Notes: generated by a model from the sequence alone, not told the origin. Shown: positions 33,814-43,770, counted from the first letter of the stretch. The stretch is DNA of 64,000 bases from Sphingopyxis sp. CCNWLW2 (GCF_037095755.1 NZ_JBAWKJ010000003.1:248001-312000); one strand, 5' to 3'. Numbers and translations are program-made.

Positions 33814-33972
33814 TAATCCCTCTAATTTCCAAAATCGTCAAGGAGGTTGCGCGAGGCGGCGGCGCAGTCCGGACGGGTGATACGTTATGCTGCCGGTATT
33901 CGGTTGGTTTTGAGGGGTTTGGTCGGCAAGAGCCGCTGCCATTTCACAATGGCATATACGATATAGAGTTTA

Positions 33973-33993
33973 TATGCACTCATATGTAAAAAA
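33973..33993 (+). promoter_or_regulatory. Shared 21-bp motif, site 3 (TonB receptor)
   Basis: Gene-strand match to TWTGCAC-N5-TGTMAAAWA, 87-107 bases before the receptor start. It ends in an A run and is followed by TTGACT (34006 region), a possible -35 element. Confidence 0.6.
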
Positions 33994-34008
33994 TGATTGA
34001 CTCGCTCC

Positions 34009-34050
34009 TGACGTTTTGAGGTATGAAGGCCCCAGAATGTCAAAACGTCC
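34009..34050. promoter_or_regulatory. 42-bp paired half-site operator, copy 2 (TonB receptor promoter)
   Basis: Perfect 10-bp arms GACGTTTTGA (34010-34019) and TCAAAACGTC (34040-34049). Aligned on GACGT, the outer span is 42 bp, the same as at the TetR promoter; the right half-site GGACGTTTTGAC differs from that copy in one of 12 bases. It covers the probable promoter of the receptor gene. Confidence 0.65.
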
Positions 34051-34079
34051 GTTAGAGGCGAATCATGGAGAGGAAAGTC

Positions 34080-36272
34080 ATGCGACGCATATCGAGAGCT
34101 CTGTTGAACAGCGCGGCCACCATGACGGCGCTGGCGACGCCGCAAATGGTGCTGGCCCAGTCGGCCGACACCGCGCCGGTGGATGCCCCCGCCGATAGCG
34201 GCGAAATCGTTGTTACCGCGCAAAAGCGTTCGGAAAGCGTCCAGAAGGTCCCTGCCTCGATCACGGCAATCGGCGGCGAGGCGCTGACCCAGCGCGGGAT
34301 CACCAGCGCGGCGGACCTGCAATTTGCGGTCCCCAGCATGCAGGCCGGCAAGATTTTGGGCAATACCGCGATCAACATCCGCGGTGTCGGGCTCAACCAG
34401 GGCGCGCCGGGCGTCGCAATCCATATCGACGGCGTTTATCAGGCGCAGCCGACGATGGGCGATCTGGCGCAGGCCGACCTCGAACGCGTCGAAGTGCTGC
34501 GCGGGCCGCAGGGCACGCTCTATGGCCGCAACGCCACCGGCGGCGCGGTGAACTTCATCACCAAAGCCCCGACCGACCGTTTCGAAGGCTATGCGCTCAT
34601 CGGCCTCGCCGAATATGACGAAATGAAATTGCAGGGGATGGTCAACGTCCCGCTCGGTGACCGCGTGCGGGCGCGCTTCGTTGCCGACTGGACGCGGCGC
34701 AGCGATGGCTTTGTCAAAAATGTGACCCCCGGCGGTCCCGACCTCGACAAGGGCGAAACATTCTCTGGGCGGTTACGCATCGCCGCCGACCTCACCGACA
34801 ATCTGACCCTCGATCTCAGCGGCGCGGCACTGCATGGAACGGGGCCGAGCCTCTATTTTACGCTGCACAACAAGCCGTCGGTCGATGCGATCGCGAAAAA
34901 TCCCTATCTGGCGAATGCGATCGTGCCGCTCGATCCGTGGCGCACCAGCGCAAATGGTCCGATCACCTCCGATCGCGACTATGTTTCGGGCGGGGCGACG
35001 CTGACGTGGAATGTCGGCGACGCCACGATCAAGTCGATCACCGGCTACGCCAAAAATGATGGCAAATATGTCGGCGACGACGACGGGACCCAGATCGACG
35101 CCTTTCCCGTCTTCCGCCATATCCGGTCGAAGACCTTCACCCAGGAATTGAACGTTAGCGGCGAGATCGGGCCGGTGCGTGCGGTCGGCGGCCTCTTTTA
35201 CATGGCCGACAACAGCTATTATATGCAGGAATATAATTTCAAGCTCGGCATCTTTCCGCTGCCGCCGGGGACAATCCTGCATTTTACCGCGAACAACAAT
35301 AATACGCGCAGCAAGGCGGCGTTCGCCGACCTGACCATCGATCTGACCGAGCGCTTCCGCTTGATCGGCGGCATCCGCGTGTCGAAGGACACCCAGCGGA
35401 TCGAGCAGGACAATTATTTCCAGCTCAACATCGGCGGCAACGCACTGCCGCGGACCTCGACCTGTCCGGTGGCTTCGAACGAAGTGTCTTGGTCGTCGAC
35501 CACCCCGCGCATCGGCGCGCAGTTCGATCTTGCCGCGAACGCCAATGTCTATGCGACCTTCTCGAAAGGCTTCAAGGCGGGCGGCTTCAACGCCTTCGCC
35601 TGCAATAACGTCTTCAACCCGGAAAAGGTGACCGCCTATGAAGGTGGGATCAAGAGCCGACTGTTCGACAATATGCTGACGCTCAACGCCTCGGCCTTTT
35701 ATTATGACTATACCAATTTGCAGATTTCGCAGGTTATCGGCCTGTCGCGCATCATCACCAACGCCGCCGGCGCGCGGGTGAAGGGCTTTGAGCTTGAAGC
35801 GACGCTGGCGCCCGACAGCCACTGGACGATCAACGGCAATATGTCGCTGCTCGATGCGGAATATAGCAATTTCAGCAATGTCGATTCGCTCGATCCCACC
35901 CTCGGTGTGCAGGATCTGCGCGGCAACCGGCTCAACAATGCGCCCAAATTCTCGGGCAATCTGGGGGTCGCCTATCGCACCGATGCGCTGTCCTTCGGCC
36001 GGATCACCGGACGCGCCGACGTCAGCTATCGTTCGACCCAATATTTCCGGGAGTTCAACACCGCGCTGGATTCGCAGCCGAGCTATGCGTTGCTCAACCT
36101 CAGCCTGATCTGGGATAGCCCCGACGACAATTACCGCCTCCGCCTGTACGCCAACAATGTCACCAACAAGGCGATCATTGGCCAGCTGCAATCGACCGAC
36201 CAGTTGGGCGCGCGCTATGTGACCTGGGGCGCGCCGCGCCAGATCGGTGCCGAAATTCGCGCCAAATTCTGA
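34080..36272 (+). CDS. TonB-dependent receptor
   Basis: 730 residues from ATG 34080 (MRRISRALLNSAATMTALA...), with AGGA at suitable distance; ATG 34065 is the alternative. After the signal peptide comes a TonB-box-like GEIVVTAQKR and a plug domain (VPASITAIGGEALTQRGI, then VEVLRGPQGTLYGRNATGGAVNFIT). The barrel ends with GAEIRAKF, the C-terminal Phe used for insertion by the BAM complex. This plug sequence is typical of the large sphingomonad receptor group for hydrophobic or aromatic substrates, not only iron. It is co-transcribed with the amidase (23-base gap). Confidence 0.95.
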   Translation: MRRISRALLNSAATMTALATPQMVLAQSADTAPVDAPADSGEIVVTAQKRSESVQKVPASITAIGGEALTQRGITSAADLQFAVPSMQAGKILGNTAINIRGVGLNQGAPGVAIHIDGVYQAQPTMGDLAQADLERVEVLRGPQGTLYGRNATGGAVNFITKAPTDRFEGYALIGLAEYDEMKLQGMVNVPLGDRVRARFVADWTRRSDGFVKNVTPGGPDLDKGETFSGRLRIAADLTDNLTLDLSGAALHGTGPSLYFTLHNKPSVDAIAKNPYLANAIVPLDPWRTSANGPITSDRDYVSGGATLTWNVGDATIKSITGYAKNDGKYVGDDDGTQIDAFPVFRHIRSKTFTQELNVSGEIGPVRAVGGLFYMADNSYYMQEYNFKLGIFPLPPGTILHFTANNNNTRSKAAFADLTIDLTERFRLIGGIRVSKDTQRIEQDNYFQLNIGGNALPRTSTCPVASNEVSWSSTTPRIGAQFDLAANANVYATFSKGFKAGGFNAFACNNVFNPEKVTAYEGGIKSRLFDNMLTLNASAFYYDYTNLQISQVIGLSRIITNAAGARVKGFELEATLAPDSHWTINGNMSLLDAEYSNFSNVDSLDPTLGVQDLRGNRLNNAPKFSGNLGVAYRTDALSFGRITGRADVSYRSTQYFREFNTALDSQPSYALLNLSLIWDSPDDNYRLRLYANNVTNKAIIGQLQSTDQLGARYVTWGAPRQIGAEIRAKF

Positions 36273-36295
36273 CCGCTGCCCCGGAGGCTATTGTT

Positions 36296-37846
36296 ATGAC
36301 AGACGAAGTTTCGAATAACGTGCTGCAATCGCCGTTCACGCGGCGCCATATGATGAAGGCGGGGGCGGCGGCACTGTCCGCGTCCGCCTTCGTCGCCGAC
36401 TCCGCTTTCGCTGCGGCGCCGAAGGATGACATTCTTGGCGCCCACGACATGACAGGGCTGGCCGAATTGGTGCAGCGCCGCAAGGCGTCGCCAACCGAGT
36501 TGCTTGAGGCGGCGATCGCGCGCGCCGAAACGCTTAACCCGCGCTTCAACTTCATGGCGCAGAAACATTATGACTATGGCCGCGCTGCGATCGCCAAGGG
36601 GCTGCCCAAGGGGCATTTCACCGGGGTTCCCTGGCTGCTCAAGGATCTCAACACTTATATTGCCGGTGAACTGACCGAACAGGGCAGCCGTTACTATAAG
36701 GGCAACCGTGCGACCGTCACATCGGAGCTGGTCAAGCGCTACGAACGCGCCGGACTGGTGATTTTCGGCAAAACCACCGTTCCCGAATTCGGTCTGAGCG
36801 CCACCACCGAATCGCGCGCGACCGGGCTGACTCGCAACCCGTGGAATCCCGACCATACGCCGGGCGGATCAAGTGGCGGCGCCTCAGCCGCCGTCGCTGC
36901 CGGGGTCGTTCCTGGCGCGCATGCGACCGACGGCGGCGGATCGATCCGCGTCCCCGCATCCTGCTGCGGATTGTTCGGGCTCAAGCCGAGCCGCGGCCGT
37001 GTGCCAATGGGGCCGCCCCGAACCGAAGGCTGGGGCGGCATGTCGATGCATCATGCAGTGACGTGGAGCGTACGCGACAGCGCGGCGCTGCTTGACGCAA
37101 CCCACGGTATCGAGCCCGGTTCGCGCTATGGCGCCCCGACCCCAGAACGCAGCTTTCTGGAAGAAGTGCTGCGCAAGCCCGGCCAGCTCCGTATCGCGCT
37201 CAACGTCACGACGCCGATGGGCACGCCGGTTGATCCCGAATGCGTCGCTGCGGTGCGCGACGCCGCCAAGCTTTGCGAAAGCCTGGGTCATCATGTCGAG
37301 GAAGCCGCGCCGAACGTCGATCATGCCGCCCTCGGCCGCGCGGTCTTCACCATCATCTCCGCATCGATTGCCGCTGACCTGCGCGCGCGCGAAGCGACGA
37401 CTGGCATCGTTGCGGGCCCCGAGATGATCGAGACCGTGACCCGCGCTTTCTATGACATGGGGATGAAGACCAGCGGGATCGATTTCGCCCAGGCGAATAA
37501 TGATCTGCTCGTCGCCGCGACGACCGTCGCCAACTTCATGGACAATTACGATCTGCTGCTGTCGCCCACACTGGCATCGCCGCCGGTCAAGCTCGGCATC
37601 CTCGGCCTCTCGCCTGCCGACATCGCCGCCTATTATAAGGCCGTCACCGAATTCGGCCCGTTCAGCGCTCTATTCAACCAGACCGGCCAGCCGAGCATGT
37701 CGGTGCCACTCGCCACGTCGAAAGCGGGGCTGCCGATCGGGGTGATGTTCAGCGCGCGCTATGGCGACGAGGCGACTTTGTTCCGCCTCGCCGGTCAGCT
37801 CGAGCGCGCTGCGCCCTGGGGCGGCCGGCGACCGTCCGTCGTGTGA
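36296..37846 (+). CDS. Tat-exported amidase (amidase signature family)
   Basis: 516 residues. A twin-arginine signal is present ([19 protein letters not shown] near residue 14). The amidase signature Ser-cis-Ser-Lys set is intact: Lys in [10 protein letters not shown], Ser-Ser in [15 protein letters not shown] and the nucleophile in [20 protein letters not shown]. It hydrolyses an amide, probably in the periplasm. Being in the same unit as the receptor, it may act on the imported compound, which would then carry an amide bond. About 210 bases without a gene follow. Confidence 0.93.
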   Translation: MTDEVSNNVLQSPFTRRHMMKAGAAALSASAFVADSAFAAAPKDDILGAHDMTGLAELVQRRKASPTELLEAAIARAETLNPRFNFMAQKHYDYGRAAIAKGLPKGHFTGVPWLLKDLNTYIAGELTEQGSRYYKGNRATVTSELVKRYERAGLVIFGKTTVPEFGLSATTESRATGLTRNPWNPDHTPGGSSGGASAAVAAGVVPGAHATDGGGSIRVPASCCGLFGLKPSRGRVPMGPPRTEGWGGMSMHHAVTWSVRDSAALLDATHGIEPGSRYGAPTPERSFLEEVLRKPGQLRIALNVTTPMGTPVDPECVAAVRDAAKLCESLGHHVEEAAPNVDHAALGRAVFTIISASIAADLRAREATTGIVAGPEMIETVTRAFYDMGMKTSGIDFAQANNDLLVAATTVANFMDNYDLLLSPTLASPPVKLGILGLSPADIAAYYKAVTEFGPFSALFNQTGQPSMSVPLATSKAGLPIGVMFSARYGDEATLFRLAGQLERAAPWGGRRPSVV

Positions 37847-38058
37847 ACTCTGGCAAGGCTTCGGGCAGCGAGCCGGGTTCGTCGCTATGACTGTTTCCGC
37901 GCCTTGCATTGCCAAATGCAGCCAGTCCGCTACCTGCCAACCACAGTTATTCGTCCAAAGATGCAGATGATCCCAACCGGCGGGATTTGTCGGGTTGGGT
38001 AAGGCATCTGCTGTACCACGCACCTCTTCGGTAACCGGATGGATTCTCCTCCGCAGGG

Positions 38059-41000
38059 ATGATAGCCAATCTTCGGGAGGGGGCATCATTGGCAAGGTGG
38101 CGGTATCTTTTCGCGTTTGCGTTGCTTGCGGGTCCGGGTACCGCGCATGCCGACCAGATCGCGGGGCTGTCCGCTGACGGACAATTGCTTCTGGCGGGCG
38201 ACAGCACCGGACGTCTGTCGATCCGATCGATCGAAACGGGGGGAGAGGTCGGCCATGTCGATACAACGCTCCGCCAGTGGCGGGGCCTTTCGGCGTCACC
38301 CGATGCAGGATATGTCGTTGCGCTGGGTATCGATGAGCAGAATCGTTTGCGGGTCCTCGTGTGGCGCCGTTCTACAAATTCCGTTCGCGTCTTAGACGCG
38401 CCCTTCGCCGATGGCGATCCGTCTCTTGTCGTCGCACCCGTGATATCGCCGGGCAGCGAGACGATCCTGCTTCGGCGCTCTTCGCGAGCCCCGGGCTATC
38501 TGCTCGACACGGCCGACGGCCGGATTCTGGCAACGATCGGCAAGGTCGGCCCCTCTCCCTTCTCGCCTGACGGCAACTCTCTGCTTTCCGAAACCGAGGA
38601 CGGCAAGGGCGTGCGGATTCACAATGCCAGGACCGGGATCGAGGAACGGTTCCTGCAAGCGCCGGTGACGATCGACGCCAGCCAGTTCCTCGATGATGGG
38701 ACCATCGTCGTGGCGAGCGACAATTGCGGGATATTGCGTCGCCGCATCGATGACATAGCAGAATGGACGCAACTTCGCGAAGCTGACGAAGATTGCGAGT
38801 TCAGCGGTTTCGCTGAGGACGGTGAACATGCCGTGATCGCGATCAGCACGGGGGTGGGCACACAGCAGCTATCCGTTCTTTCGCTGGAATCCGGACAGCA
38901 AGCCTATGTCGCCGTGGCGAGGCCCTTCGCCCCTGTCGACGTCAATGTGACTGCCGGTACGTTGCTTTCCGACGTCGACAACCGTCCTCTGGTCCGGTCG
39001 CTTGACGGTCAGCGTATCCTCGAACTGCCGGTTGCATTCGCCAACTTCAACAATGTCTATCGTTCCAGGCTCGTCGCGCGGGGCCGGCTGCTCGCGATGG
39101 GTTGGGACGGGCCGACCCGGATATTCGATCTGCGGAGCGGAACGGAGCTTCTCTGCATTGATGGTGAGATCGCCTGCGATATTGGCCGGCTGCGCGCAGC
39201 TTATGAGGTAGCGGTCCGAAGCGGGCGCCCCGCCGGTATCGTGGAAATCCTGACGCGTGCGGATGCCACCGAAGAGATGCTTGGACCCCATTGGGCCGCA
39301 TCGCGAACCAAGCTGGCGGAAGCCTATCTGGCGCTTGGCCGACGCGCCGATGCCCGTTCGATCCTCGAAGCGGCGATCGCCATGCCCAATGCCGAGGGCA
39401 GCGCCCGCGCGCGGCTGACGCTGGCGTTAATGTTGAAGGACGACCGGGAACCGGTGCGAGCAATGCAGCTGGTGGAGGCACTGCTGGCCGACCTGGAGCG
39501 GGCGGGCGCGTCAGCCGCCAAAACCGAACGGGTTTTGCAATATGACAGACTTCGCATCGAGCTCGGCCGGGCCGATATCGACGAGCTTGGCCCCTTTCTC
39601 GACCGCATCGGCGCCTCGAAGCATCCGGCGGGCGAGGTCATCGAGCTTGACGAGGCGCAATATCTCGAACTGAACAGGCTGTCCGATGTGACGAGCCTCA
39701 CCGAGCTGGAAACGGTCGGTTTCGCGCCCGGGCTGCAAATTACGTGGCGCCGCTTGTCGCTGTTCCGGTTGACGGCCGAAACCGAAGCTCTGCGCGCATC
39801 GCTGCTCTTGCAGCGCAGCCGAGGCGAAGAGGCGCTCGACGGCCCGATCGCCGCGCTCGCGGCGCTCGACCGCTTTTCCACGCTCGTCGATAGAATCCTG
39901 CCGCTCACGGTGCGGGTCGGCCGATTGAACCTGCGCGCGGATATCCTGCGCCGCTTGGGCGATCCGCAGAGTGCTGTTGGCGCGCGCCAGCTTGCGCTCA
40001 AAGCGCTCGAAAAGTCGGAAACCCCCGACCCGGTCCGTGTCGCCGAAGTGAGCCGGGCTATCGCGGAAGATCGTCTCGCGCTCGGTGCGATCGGCGATGC
40101 AGCCGACGATCTTGCCCGTGCCAAGGCTGCGTTGCTGGGGAAATCGCCCGATGATTCGCTCGACCTGTTGACGACGATTGGACTGGCAGCATCGGTCGAG
40201 CTGGCGCGGCAAAGCCATACGCCGATGCTGGAGACCGAAGTGGAGGGGGCAATAGCCGCCGGTCGCAAGCGCCTTGCGTCGCGGCGTTCGCAAGGCGCAG
40301 AAGTCGACTATCTGAACCTCGCGCGGCTGTTCGAAGCGGGGATCGACATCAACTGGTCCAGATCGCGTCTCGCCCCGCTCGCGGCGGCGGCGGGCAAGCC
40401 CACGGCGGACGCCCCGTTGCTGATAAGCCCACGGCCCGAGGGATCGATAAGAAACCTCGAATTTTCCGATGACGGAAGGATGCTCGCAAGCCGGGAATAT
40501 GCTCGCGAAATATCATGGGATGTCGAACGTGCAGCATTCGCTTCGGCGCGCAAACCCGAATATGGCGATCTTCCTCCTGCGTTCGATCGCAACCTTCCCA
40601 TCGAGTTCGGCGACGGGCACAGGCGTGCGCGGGTGGCGCTGCAAGCCATATCGATCGAGGACGATCGGACCGGTGCCTCGCGGACGATTCAGGTGGGCGA
40701 CCTGGTGAAGGTGGCAGCCTTATCTCCCGACGACGCGAAGATCGCGGTCAGCGGTCCCGACGGAAAACTCCGACTCTATTCGACCGAGAGCGGCGCGCTT
40801 CTTCATCAGCTTTCGGGGCACAATGGAACCGTTGTCAGTCTGGCCTGGAGTCCGGATTCCGATCTGCTGGCGAGCGGTTCCGAGGCGGGGGCCATTATCG
40901 TCTTTTCCGCTGAAACGGGCGGCGTGGCCGCCAGGCTGAGCGGGGATGCCTCCGCACAAGGCCACAAGGCGAAGATCCGCGCGTTCGGCTTCAGCCCAGA

Positions 41001-42018
41001 CGCGCGGAGCCTCTTCACGCTGTCGAGCGCGATCGGCGAGCGCGACGGCAAAGCGCTGCGGCAATGGGACAGCGCCACCCGGCGTCTGATCGCCCAATAT
41101 CCCGCGGATCAGGACGCGGCCGTGATGATTTCGGGAGACGGACGGCGCGTGGCGGCGCTCGGATCGGACGGTATCGACATATTCCTGACCTCGAACCCCG
41201 ACATATTGGAGCGCTCGGCGAAAATCCCTGGTGGTGCCCGGCTCCGCGACGCGACGATTTCAACGTCCCGCGACGTTGGCATCGTTTCCGGCCTTTTTGA
41301 CGGTGGCGGCACGGCGGCGTTCGAGATCGGTAGCGGAAAGCTGCTTTGGCGGCAGGACAAGGTCGACGGCGTCCTGCTTGCTGCCGATGCGAACGGTTCG
41401 CGCATCGCGGTTGCCGACATCCGCGACGATGGCACGTTCAGGCTGCTGTCGGCCGACAGCGGGGACGAACTATGTTCAGCGCCGGTGAAGAAAATGACGG
41501 TAGCTTCGGGCGAGCCGGTCAGCCCATTTGGTGCGCTGGCCTTTTCCGCCGACGGGTCGGAAGTCGTCGGTTTGGGAATGACCTTTGCACCGGGTAGCCG
41601 CGGCGAGCCGGCGATCGCGAATCTTGCTCGATCGACGCGTTGGAACGTGCAGGATTGCTCGGTTGTGGCGGACTTGGACGCGAGTGCCGCTGCACAGGAC
41701 CAGAGTGCGCAGAAGGTCGCCTTTGGCGGCCATGCATCGGCGGTCGCGGGCGTCATCGGAACCGCCGAAGACCCCGTCTATGCGGTGCGCTTTTCCCCCG
41801 GCGGCAAGCAGGCCTATGCGTTGACCCGGCAAAACCGGCTCTGGCTCTATTTCGCGGGCGGGGTTCGGGCACCCCGGCATCTGGCGACGTTCGTCGCGGG
41901 CGTATCGGGGCTCGCCTTTTCGCCTGACGGCGCGCGACTGGCTGTATCGAGCGAGAACGGGCTTTGGCTGTGGAATGCCGAAACCGGCGAATTGGAGGGC
42001 GAGGTGGGGCGCGAATGA
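38059..42018 (+). CDS. Secreted WD40/helical-repeat protein partnered with CHAT protease
   Basis: 1319 residues from ATG 38059; TTG 38089 has a better ribosome site (GGGAGGGG) and gives a neat signal peptide start ARWRYLFAFALLAGPGTAHA. Residues about 30-370 form a first beta-propeller (LSADGQLLLAGDSTGRLSI, DTADGRILATIG). Residues about 380-800 are all-helical TPR-like repeats (AEAYLALGRRADARSILEAA). Residues about 815-1319 form a second WD40 propeller: LSGHNGTVVSLAWSPDSDLL, FSADGSEVVGLG, and a last blade ending LWLWNAETGELEG. No enzyme motif was seen. The stop overlaps the CHAT gene start (ATGA). This arrangement makes it the likely sensor or substrate presenter for the protease. Confidence 0.88.
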   Translation: MIANLREGASLARWRYLFAFALLAGPGTAHADQIAGLSADGQLLLAGDSTGRLSIRSIETGGEVGHVDTTLRQWRGLSASPDAGYVVALGIDEQNRLRVLVWRRSTNSVRVLDAPFADGDPSLVVAPVISPGSETILLRRSSRAPGYLLDTADGRILATIGKVGPSPFSPDGNSLLSETEDGKGVRIHNARTGIEERFLQAPVTIDASQFLDDGTIVVASDNCGILRRRIDDIAEWTQLREADEDCEFSGFAEDGEHAVIAISTGVGTQQLSVLSLESGQQAYVAVARPFAPVDVNVTAGTLLSDVDNRPLVRSLDGQRILELPVAFANFNNVYRSRLVARGRLLAMGWDGPTRIFDLRSGTELLCIDGEIACDIGRLRAAYEVAVRSGRPAGIVEILTRADATEEMLGPHWAASRTKLAEAYLALGRRADARSILEAAIAMPNAEGSARARLTLALMLKDDREPVRAMQLVEALLADLERAGASAAKTERVLQYDRLRIELGRADIDELGPFLDRIGASKHPAGEVIELDEAQYLELNRLSDVTSLTELETVGFAPGLQITWRRLSLFRLTAETEALRASLLLQRSRGEEALDGPIAALAALDRFSTLVDRILPLTVRVGRLNLRADILRRLGDPQSAVGARQLALKALEKSETPDPVRVAEVSRAIAEDRLALGAIGDAADDLARAKAALLGKSPDDSLDLLTTIGLAASVELARQSHTPMLETEVEGAIAAGRKRLASRRSQGAEVDYLNLARLFEAGIDINWSRSRLAPLAAAAGKPTADAPLLISPRPEGSIRNLEFSDDGRMLASREYAREISWDVERAAFASARKPEYGDLPPAFDRNLPIEFGDGHRRARVALQAISIEDDRTGASRTIQVGDLVKVAALSPDDAKIAVSGPDGKLRLYSTESGALLHQLSGHNGTVVSLAWSPDSDLLASGSEAGAIIVFSAETGGVAARLSGDASAQGHKAKIRAFGFSPDARSLFTLSSAIGERDGKALRQWDSATRRLIAQYPADQDAAVMISGDGRRVAALGSDGIDIFLTSNPDILERSAKIPGGARLRDATISTSRDVGIVSGLFDGGGTAAFEIGSGKLLWRQDKVDGVLLAADANGSRIAVADIRDDGTFRLLSADSGDELCSAPVKKMTVASGEPVSPFGALAFSADGSEVVGLGMTFAPGSRGEPAIANLARSTRWNVQDCSVVADLDASAAAQDQSAQKVAFGGHASAVAGVIGTAEDPVYAVRFSPGGKQAYALTRQNRLWLYFAGGVRAPRHLATFVAGVSGLAFSPDGARLAVSSENGLWLWNAETGELEGEVGRE

Positions 42019-43709
42019 AGGGGCGGCGGAATATTCCTTGTAACCAACACCCTCGACGGCGGTACGCGGGAATGTCGTTCCTGTTGGCCGCAGTTGCTGC
42101 GAGCTTCGCGGCGAAAGCACAGGAACCGGACCCTCGTGCGATCGGCAAGGCGTTTGAATATGTCCAGCTGGCGACGCTTTCGGAATCGACGATCAACCTC
42201 AACGCCGCGACGGTGCTGGCGTCGCGCGGCGATAGCGAAATTGCCGTTTGGGAAGGCGAGCGGCAGGCCGCGCTGGCCGATTTGACACGCGCGGAACGCG
42301 ATTTCGAAGACGCGCTCGCTGCAAAACCCGACCCCGCTGTCGGTAAGCAGGCTGCCGAGCGCCGCGCCGCGCTTCTCGTGGGCATCGAGGCGATCGAGGC
42401 CCGGATTCGCGACCGCGACCCTGCCTATTGGGATCTTCTGCACCCTGAAGCCGTGTCGCTCGCCGGCTTGCAGCGCCTGCTCAATGCCGACGAGGCTCTG
42501 CTTCTGATCGTGACGTTCGAAAAGAAGAGCTACAGCTTTGCGGTCACCGCCAAAGGCGCCGGCTGGTCGCGTGTCGACGGCTATGGATCGCGCGAACTGA
42601 AATCGGACGTCGATGCCATTCGGTCCGGAATTCGCGAAGAGATCGACGGATATGCGGATCCCGGCACCGGCATCGATCTTGAACGCGCGCATCGCATCTA
42701 CGCGAATCTGGTGGCGCCGGTCGAAAAGGACCTAGGAGGCAGACGGCGGATCTTCACGGTGATCGGCGGGCCGCTTTCGGCCTTGCCCCTCGGCCTCCTT
42801 CCCAGAACCCCGGCCCGGGAATCCGGAGGCGCCGCCTGGATGGCGGACGAGCGCGTCATCATGTCGCTCGCGACGGTTTCCATGCTGCGCGCGCAGCGCT
42901 GCCTGCTTGTCGATCAAAAGCATCGCCATGCGGGCTGCGAGGCGGCCGGCGCAGGACGGTCGGCAAGCAAATCGTCGGGTTTGCAGGGGCAGGGGTTTCT
43001 GGGGGTCGGCAATCCGGCGATCGGGAAGCAGGGCGTGCCATCGGCGCAGCCGGCGGGCGTTCCTGGCGACTGGGCGACCCGGGGGATCGCCAATCGCGAT
43101 ATGCTGATGGGGATGGTGTCGCTTCCGGGTACGGCGTCCGAACTGAAGATGGCCGCGCAATCCTTCGGCCCGGGTCGAAGCCGTCTGCTGATGGGAAGCG
43201 AAGCCGATGAGCGGAATGTCCGGGGGGCCTTGCGCGAAAGCCGGCCGCGTTTCATCGCCTTTGCGACCCATGGGCTGCTGGCGTCTCAGGTCGGCGGTCT
43301 GGCCGAGCCGGGGCTGGTGCTGACCCCGCCGGCTAGCAATGTCCGATCGGACGATGACGGCTTTCTGTCGGCATCGGAAATCGCGCAATTCCAGCTGGCG
43401 CGTGCCGCCATCATCCTCTCTGCCTGCAACACGGGAACCGAGGAAAGAGGCATCGCCTCGCGTAACCTCAACAGCGTCGCCCGGTCGTTCCAGTTCGCCG
43501 GCGCGCGCGAGGTCATTGCATCCCATTGGAACGTCGACGATGAAGCAACGGCGCGGCTGATGGAGATATTCTTCAGGAAGATCGCAGCCAATCCTTCCTT
43601 GTCGGTTCCGGCCGCATTCCAGGAAGCGCAAGGCGAATTGCGGCGCGATCCTCGCTGGACATCGCCGGCCTTTTGGGCCCCCTTCTCGACTATCGGCGCT
43701 GATCATTGA
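42015..43709 (+). CDS. Secreted CHAT-domain (caspase-like) protease
   Basis: 564 residues from ATG 42015, which overlaps the WD40 stop by four bases. A basic start (MKGRRNIPCNQHPRRRYAGM) leads to a hydrophobic stretch SFLLAAVAASFAAKAQ, a probable signal peptide. Residues 45-140 are helical (QAALADLTRAERDFEDALAA). The CHAT domain covers roughly 150-564: VIGGPLSALPLGLLP, catalytic His419 in FIAFATHGLL, and catalytic Cys471 in IILSACNTGTEE, then FAGAREVIASHWNVDDEAT, the usual CHAT end. Both catalytic residues are intact. CHAT proteases are relatives of caspases and separase; some act in defence or cell death. An extracytoplasmic location would be unusual for that role. Confidence 0.92.
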   Translation: MKGRRNIPCNQHPRRRYAGMSFLLAAVAASFAAKAQEPDPRAIGKAFEYVQLATLSESTINLNAATVLASRGDSEIAVWEGERQAALADLTRAERDFEDALAAKPDPAVGKQAAERRAALLVGIEAIEARIRDRDPAYWDLLHPEAVSLAGLQRLLNADEALLLIVTFEKKSYSFAVTAKGAGWSRVDGYGSRELKSDVDAIRSGIREEIDGYADPGTGIDLERAHRIYANLVAPVEKDLGGRRRIFTVIGGPLSALPLGLLPRTPARESGGAAWMADERVIMSLATVSMLRAQRCLLVDQKHRHAGCEAAGAGRSASKSSGLQGQGFLGVGNPAIGKQGVPSAQPAGVPGDWATRGIANRDMLMGMVSLPGTASELKMAAQSFGPGRSRLLMGSEADERNVRGALRESRPRFIAFATHGLLASQVGGLAEPGLVLTPPASNVRSDDDGFLSASEIAQFQLARAAIILSACNTGTEERGIASRNLNSVARSFQFAGAREVIASHWNVDDEATARLMEIFFRKIAANPSLSVPAAFQEAQGELRRDPRWTSPAFWAPFSTIGADH

Positions 43710-43770
43710 GTGGCAGACCGTTTCGATCGTGATATTGATCCGCTGGTGCGCCAGTTCGCGCGTCACCCAG

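Noticed and set aside
34773..36191. Minus-strand ORF of 472 codons and similar plus-strand ORF at 32215-33696
   Set aside because: Antisense of the TonB receptor and of the monooxygenase respectively; no ribosome sites and no motifs.
37847..38058. Minus-strand ORF upstream of the WD40 gene
   Set aside because: It has some protein-like phrases, but no start with a ribosome site, and it extends into the antisense of the amidase end.
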